From: Kaistella polysaccharea
GTDB lineage: Bacteria; Bacteroidota; Bacteroidia; Flavobacteriales; Weeksellaceae
Direction: 5' to 3'
Assembly (NCBI RefSeq): GCF_020410745.1
Contig: NZ_CP084528.1
Span: forward strand, 1,736,001 to 1,800,000
DNA: 64,000 nucleotides
Part shown: positions 59,573 through 64,000 of the stretch, one piece after another
Position numbering within the stretch: the stretch's first letter is position 1
Layout: every line of letters begins with the position of its first letter
Program-made: the position numbers and the translations under genes
Notes under the pieces: model-generated
Seen by the model: only the letters and a program-made list of their open reading frames with translations
Told to the model about the DNA's origin: nothing
Databases searched by the model: none

Positions 59573-60337
59573 TTAGGAATTCTGGTCAACTTTTAGCCAC
59601 TTGGAAGTCGAGAGATATTGTTCATCGGGATAATAAATAAAAAGGCAATTCTTATCTTTAATAGTATTGATGATTGGTTTTGCCAATTCTCGTGGTACCG
59701 CCGGACATCCCCAACTTCTGCCCAGGCGCTTCTGACTTTTTATAAAGTTTTCACTTACATAATCTGCACCATGCATAACGATCGCACGCTGAAACGCGGC
59801 ATCGTTATATCCGTTATCCATGCCGATAAGTTTAAGAGAATACCCATTTGAACCATTATAGGAACCTTCTGTGATATAAAACCCAAGGCTGCTTTGGTAA
59901 GAACTTTCAGTATTAGAGAAATTTTGCGCGAATTCTTCACCCGTATTTTTTCCATGTGCGACTAAGGAGTTATAGAGGACCTTCTTTTCAGCTACGTCGA
60001 TTACCCAAAGACGCTTTTCTGAGGAAGAAAGAGAAAAATCACAAATGGTTAGTAAATTTGAATCTTGATTGAGTTTACCTTCTTTTTTTAAATTTTCAAA
60101 TCCAAGATATGCTTTAGAAAAGACTTCCGATTTTAGAGTGCTCATGTCGGTGAATGATATCGAATTATAAATTTCCTCAGCTACTGCTGCAGAATTTTTA
60201 AAACTTGCTTTCGGTATTAAATTTTGAGGGTTCGTTTTTAGAATTTCGGGTGTTTGTTTTTCCTTATTACTCTCGATCTTGTAGAACGAAGTACTCAAAA
60301 AGAGAACAGTTAGTAAGGATAAAAGAACTTTCTGCAT
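59573..60337 (-). CDS. Murein L,D-transpeptidase-like protein (YkuD_2 family)
   Basis: A 254-residue exported protein with an N-terminal hydrophobic segment. The catalytic pattern is AIVMHGADYVSE followed by SWGCPAVPRE: the HG and S.GC elements of L,D-transpeptidase-like catalytic domains, with Cys as nucleophile. Related proteins cut or remodel peptidoglycan cross-links. The family is named after homology; the true substrate is not shown. Confidence 0.87.
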   Translation of the reverse strand: MQKVLLSLLTVLFLSTSFYKIESNKEKQTPEILKTNPQNLIPKASFKNSAAVAEEIYNSISFTDMSTLKSEVFSKAYLGFENLKKEGKLNQDSNLLTICDFSLSSSEKRLWVIDVAEKKVLYNSLVAHGKNTGEEFAQNFSNTESSYQSSLGFYITEGSYNGSNGYSLKLIGMDNGYNDAAFQRAIVMHGADYVSENFIKSQKRLGRSWGCPAVPRELAKPIINTIKDKNCLFIYYPDEQYLSTSKWLKVDQNS

Positions 60338-60464
60338 ATGATATAAATTTAATTAATTGAAGCGGCAAAAATACAATTAATTAACTATCAGGATCTTGAA
60401 TCATTTTTTTTTAACTTTAATTAAGAAGATTTAACATGATTCTTTACGATTAATATTATTTATG

Positions 60465-60472
60465 TAATTTTG
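60465..60472 (+). promoter_or_regulatory. Predicted -7 box, leaderless start of second metal locus
   Basis: TAATTTTG ends 7 bases before the ATG at 60480, the same box and spacing as before the copper locus (21898-21905). A TTTA element lies 18 bases upstream. The transcript would begin at or next to the start codon. Confidence 0.55.
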
Positions 60473-60479
60473 CAAAATC

Positions 60480-60851
60480 ATGTTGAAGACTTTGAAAATA
60501 CTTTTTATTGTTTTGGGATTGGGTATTTTTACCTTGCCCACACAAATGGTGTTTGCCCAAAGTCCTGTCGAACATTGCGAGCAGAAAGCAGATAGCAAAG
60601 ACTGTTGCTCTTCCAAAAAACCATCTAACTGTCATTCGAAAACGACAAAAGATCCTAAAAAAGAAGATTGCGGAAATGATTGCAACGATTGTAAGTCTTG
60701 CACTGTAAATTTTGTAATGAATTTTCTTTCACCGGAATTTAAAAATTCTACGGAGAAGAATTTGTTTGTGCCAAAAAGCAATTTCGATTACAGCACTTCC
60801 TACTTTTCATCAGCTATTCAGAACATCTGGCAACCGCCTAAAATTAGTTAA
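60480..60851 (+). CDS. Exported Cys-rich metal-binding protein
   Basis: A 123-residue exported protein (signal to about residue 27). The mature N-terminal part is Cys/Lys/His-rich with eight Cys (33, 42, 43, 51, 64, 68, 71, 74), including CNDCKSC, suited to bind several metal ions. The C-terminal part is an aromatic helix ending IQNIWQPPKIS. It resembles the small Cys protein that begins the copper locus (21528-21890), with the same QPP end. Probably a periplasmic copper or zinc buffer. Confidence 0.78.
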   Translation: MLKTLKILFIVLGLGIFTLPTQMVFAQSPVEHCEQKADSKDCCSSKKPSNCHSKTTKDPKKEDCGNDCNDCKSCTVNFVMNFLSPEFKNSTEKNLFVPKSNFDYSTSYFSSAIQNIWQPPKIS

Positions 60852-60919
60852 CACCTTCATTTACAACCAAAGGATCGTTCTTTTGGTAAATCTTTCTGTT
60901 AATTAATTTACTTTAAAAA

Positions 60920-63577
60920 ATGAAAACTTTATTAAAAAGTCTCTTCGTATTTTCTCTTCTATTCTCGTCATTTATATTCGCTCAAACCATTACAAAATCA
61001 ACTTTTATGGTCAAAGGAGAATGCGATATGTGTAAGGAAAGAATTGAAACTGCTGCTCAAAAATCCGGCGCCACTACAGCGGTTTGGAATGCAGAATCTC
61101 AAAAATTAGAATTAGAATTTGATCCCACAAAAACTTCCGCAGATTTAATCTTAAAAAATATTGCTGACGTCGGTCACGATAATGAAAAATATACTGCTTC
61201 TGCCGAAGTTTATGAAAAACTTCCCGGATGCTGTCATTATGAAAGAAGTCCTTCTTTCTTGTCCGCAGAAACTAAAACCGAGGAACCTAACGAGGAATAT
61301 TTTGTGCGCGGAAATTGTGACATGTGTAAAGCCAGAATTGAAACTGCCGCAAAAGATGCAGGCGCAACGGAAGCATTTTGGAATGCAGAAACACAAAAAG
61401 TTTCTCTAGAATTTGATCCTGCACAAACTTCCGCTGATGTCATTCTGAAAAAAATTGCAGATGTCGGACACGATAACGAGAAATTCTCCGCGACAGATAA
61501 TATGTATAAAAAATTGCCAGGTTGTTGCCTTTATGACCGTGACGTGGCGCTCGGCGTTAAAGGAAGTGGCGTACATTCCGATTCGCCAAAACCTAAAAAA
61601 GATTTCAGCAATTATGAAGATCATTTTCAAAAATCGCTGGAGGAAGTTCGCGTTGTTAAACTCGCTGATGCTACTGCATTAAGTAAAAAAGAAACGGGAT
61701 TGACCTTTAATATAGGAACCAAAGAATTGCTCAAAGCTGCTTGCTGTAATTTATCTGAAAGTTTCGAAACCAATGCAACCGTCGATGTTTCTTTCAGCAA
61801 TGCAGTAACCGGAACGAAGCAGTTGAAAATGCTTGGTTTAGATCAGAAATATACATCGTTGACTAAAGAACTTTTGCCATCCATTCGTGGATTGGCGGCG
61901 CCTTATGGTTTAAATTTAATTCCGGGACGATGGATTGGGGGAATTCAGTTAACTAAAGGTGGCAGTACCGTCGTCAACGGTTATGAAAGTATTACCGGTC
62001 AAATTAATACCGAACTTTTAAAATTTAATGAAAAACCCGAAACTGCCCTCAATGTTTTTGCAGATGCTAATGGAAGGTTAGAAACAAACATCACTTCGAC
62101 CACGCAATTAAACGAAAAATGGAATCAGTCTGTATTACTTCATGGCAATGCAACCATAGGCAAAATTGACTCTAATGACGATGGTTTTCTCGATCAGCCA
62201 ACCGGTAATCAAATTAACGCCGCTTATTTGCTAAATTATAATGATTTAGAAAATTCTGGATGGGGAACCCATTTCGGAATTAGTTTTGTGAAAGATGAAC
62301 GTTTTGGAGGACAAACCGATTTTAATAAAAAAATAGACCGTTCTCAGCAAAACGCTTACGGCGTTGGGATTGATCTTTCCCGTTTTGAAATCTGGAATAA
62401 AACTGGTTATATTTTTAAAGATAAACCCTACCAAAGTATTGGTTGGATGAACCAATTTACAACCCATCAACAAGATAGTTTTTTTGGAAAAAGAAATTAC
62501 TGGGGCAAACAGAATACTTTTTACTCTAATCTGGTTTTTGAAAGTATTATTGGCAATTCCAACAACAAATTTAAAACCGGTGCGAGTTTTCTATATGACC
62601 AGTTTGATGAACATTATTTAACGCAAAATTATCAAAGAACAGAAACGGTTCCTGGATTATTTTTCGAATATACGCTTACGGGCTTGAAATATACTTTGGT
62701 TGCGGGTGCGAGAACAGATTTCCACAATTTAGCTGGCACGCAGTTTACCCCAAGACTTAACTTTAAATATGATCTTTCGCCGCAGACAATTCTACGCCTA
62801 TCAGCCGGAAGAGGTTTCAGAACGGCTAATATTTTTGCGGAAAGTCAGCAGTATTTTGCTTCTAACCGACAAATTGAAATCTTAGGAAATGGTGGAAAAA
62901 TCTATGATTTAAAACCTGAAATTGCCTGGAATTACGGCGCAAGTGTTCAGCAGGAATTTAAATTATTTAACAGAAAAGCATCCTTAGTTGCCGATTTCTT
63001 CAGAACAGATTTTCAGAATCAAGTGCTTACAGATTTAGACATTTCACCGCAGAAAATTGTTTTTTACAACCTAGAAGGAAATTCCTTTGCAAACAGTTTT
63101 CAAACGCAGCTTGATTTCACACCAGCCAGAAATTTAGAAATAAGACTCGCGTACAAATACTACGATGTACAGGCAGATTTCGCGGGTGGTAAAAGACAGG
63201 TTCCGTTTATGGCAAAAAACCGTGGATTTTTTAACGCTTCCTACTCTACAGATAAAAATGAAAAAGATGCTTTCTGGAATATTGATGCAACCTTACAGTT
63301 GGTTGGTCAACAGAAATTACCAAACCTTGATTCTAATCCAGCGGCGTATAGAATTCCGGAGTTTTCTGCGAGCTACGCAACACTAAACGCTCAAATTTCA
63401 CGAAACTTTAATAAAAAAATTCGTGCATATATTGGTGGGGAGAACTTGACAAGTTATACCCAGAACAATCCAATTATAGATGTGCAAAATCCTTTCGGAA
63501 GTTATTTTGATGCAGGAATGATTTACGCGCCAATTATGCCCGCGAATGTATATGTAGGTTTGGATTTTAAATTTTAA
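60920..63577 (+). CDS. TonB-dependent receptor with two N-terminal HMA metal-binding domains
   Basis: An 885-residue outer membrane receptor. After the signal peptide (to about 21) come two tandem HMA-type domains (about 26-105 and 124-203). Each has a CDMC metal motif (Cys35/38 and Cys133/136) and ends in LPGCC (Cys104/105 and Cys202/203). They are followed by a linker, a plug domain with AACCNLSESFETNATVDVS, and a TonB barrel ending VYVGLDFKF. HMA domains bind Cu(I) or Zn; fused to a TonB receptor they could pass metal into the periplasm. Confidence 0.88.
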   Translation: MKTLLKSLFVFSLLFSSFIFAQTITKSTFMVKGECDMCKERIETAAQKSGATTAVWNAESQKLELEFDPTKTSADLILKNIADVGHDNEKYTASAEVYEKLPGCCHYERSPSFLSAETKTEEPNEEYFVRGNCDMCKARIETAAKDAGATEAFWNAETQKVSLEFDPAQTSADVILKKIADVGHDNEKFSATDNMYKKLPGCCLYDRDVALGVKGSGVHSDSPKPKKDFSNYEDHFQKSLEEVRVVKLADATALSKKETGLTFNIGTKELLKAACCNLSESFETNATVDVSFSNAVTGTKQLKMLGLDQKYTSLTKELLPSIRGLAAPYGLNLIPGRWIGGIQLTKGGSTVVNGYESITGQINTELLKFNEKPETALNVFADANGRLETNITSTTQLNEKWNQSVLLHGNATIGKIDSNDDGFLDQPTGNQINAAYLLNYNDLENSGWGTHFGISFVKDERFGGQTDFNKKIDRSQQNAYGVGIDLSRFEIWNKTGYIFKDKPYQSIGWMNQFTTHQQDSFFGKRNYWGKQNTFYSNLVFESIIGNSNNKFKTGASFLYDQFDEHYLTQNYQRTETVPGLFFEYTLTGLKYTLVAGARTDFHNLAGTQFTPRLNFKYDLSPQTILRLSAGRGFRTANIFAESQQYFASNRQIEILGNGGKIYDLKPEIAWNYGASVQQEFKLFNRKASLVADFFRTDFQNQVLTDLDISPQKIVFYNLEGNSFANSFQTQLDFTPARNLEIRLAYKYYDVQADFAGGKRQVPFMAKNRGFFNASYSTDKNEKDAFWNIDATLQLVGQQKLPNLDSNPAAYRIPEFSASYATLNAQISRNFNKKIRAYIGGENLTSYTQNNPIIDVQNPFGSYFDAGMIYAPIMPANVYVGLDFKF

Positions 63578-63610
63578 TTAAATTCCCTACTTTTGATAAA
63601 AATAGAAAAT

Positions 63611-64000
63611 ATGCGAATAATACCCTTAATCATAGCCAGCGCTGCACTTTTTTATTCATGTGATAAAAACGCTCCCGCAACCCAACAAACTAATTCGGCG
63701 ACAGCACCGCAAAATGATGCAATGAGCGTCGTTGATACTTTGACTGCAAATACAACGCTTGACGACGCTACTTTAAATTCTGAAGTTGACGGCACCACAG
63801 TAGCTTCTGATGCAAAACCCGCATTGAATCCAGAACATGGGCAGCCATATCACCGTTGCGATATCCAGGTAGGAGCACCGATTGACAGCGCGCCACAAAG
63901 TGCCGCACCTCAAGTGCTTTCTCCTCAAACAACAGTTGCTCCAGGTTTTAATACATCACCAATTACACCGGGAGTTTCTACGTCAGCAGCGCCTTCACAG
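63611..64000 (+). CDS. Lipoprotein with HRCD motif (3' end outside window)
   Basis: The first 130 residues of a lipoprotein (lipobox ALFYSC, Cys17). The motif LNPEHGQPYHRCDIQVGAP (about residues 73-91) is a Bacteroidota sequence often found near metal-related TonB receptors as far as I recall. The rest is Ala/Thr/Pro-rich. It lies 33 bases after the HMA-receptor gene, so probably in the same operon. Its end is cut by the window. Confidence 0.75.
   Translation, partial: MRIIPLIIASAALFYSCDKNAPATQQTNSATAPQNDAMSVVDTLTANTTLDDATLNSEVDGTTVASDAKPALNPEHGQPYHRCDIQVGAPIDSAPQSAAPQVLSPQTTVAPGFNTSPITPGVSTSAAPSQ

Noticed and set aside
1-64000. CRISPR array or prophage
   Set aside because: No regularly spaced identical repeats of 25-40 bases, no cas, integrase, terminase or capsid genes were seen.

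Overview
The window reads as a chromosome segment of a Bacteroidota bacterium of the Flavobacteriia, most likely Weeksellaceae (Chryseobacterium/Kaistella-like). The signs are AT-rich DNA, GLPGLI, DUF4251, DUF4835, DUF5687 and DUF6132 family genes, many short lipoproteins, few Shine-Dalgarno sites, promoters with a TAnnTTTG -7 box, and the gene run bamD - omega - coaBC - DUF4835 - recN. I see no prophage, transposase or CRISPR array. Nearly all of it is core or near-core gene content. The assignment to a genus is inference.

Layout. 1-5450: end of an MlaE/MlaF-type ABC transporter operon, an M48 protease, two DUF4251 lipoproteins and the GTPase meaB. 5573-7372: operon with a c-type cytochrome, tRNA-binding protein, exonuclease and DUF59/SufT protein. 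7380-12762: two OsmC paralogues, HMG-CoA lyase, pepT, tRNA-Asn, rseP and a small barrel. 12893-17900: an omega-amidase, then an eight-gene minus-strand sulfur operon (TauE exporter, lipoprotein, MBL-double rhodanese, two single rhodaneses, two small membrane proteins sharing a GCxxGTC motif, thioredoxin) behind a palindromic operator candidate. 18441-21890: a copper uptake locus with a NosA/OprC-type TonB receptor that carries CxxxM and HxM metal-ligand motifs. 22022-32318: HerA-like ATPase with exonuclease, lysA behind a possible leader peptide/terminator, miaB, and a sigma-54 activator - lptE operon. 32350-34791: DUF4126, rnpA, tcdA, tatD. 34874-43295: TetR regulator and the bamD-to-recN cluster ending in an ABC exporter pair. 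43369-47805: both fumarase classes flanking a WYL regulator. 48492-53668: prfA, small lipoproteins, mutB and an HExxH protein. 54104-58577: sufA-sufB-sufC-(four-helix-bundle gene)-sufD. 58724-60337: GLPGLI protein and an L,D-transpeptidase-like protein. 60480-64000: a second metal locus with a Cys-rich exported protein, a TonB receptor fused to two HMA metal-binding domains, and a lipoprotein cut by the window end.

How the genes work together. Two separate loci start with a small exported Cys protein ending in a QPP motif. Each has a TAATTTTG box exactly 7 nt before the start codon (leaderless mRNA predicted), and each includes a TonB receptor with metal-binding features; together they look like a copper handling regulon. 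The sulfur operon looks like a persulfide/thiosulfate/sulfite route joined to thiol transfer. MeaB and MutB are partners encoded 45 kb apart. The suf operon supplies Fe-S clusters for MiaB and class I fumarase.

The parts least explained by known annotation are the HMA-TonB receptor fusion, the GCxxGTC small membrane proteins, the lysA leader, the four-helix-bundle gene inside suf, and a pair of inverted palindromic intergenic repeats 25 kb apart.
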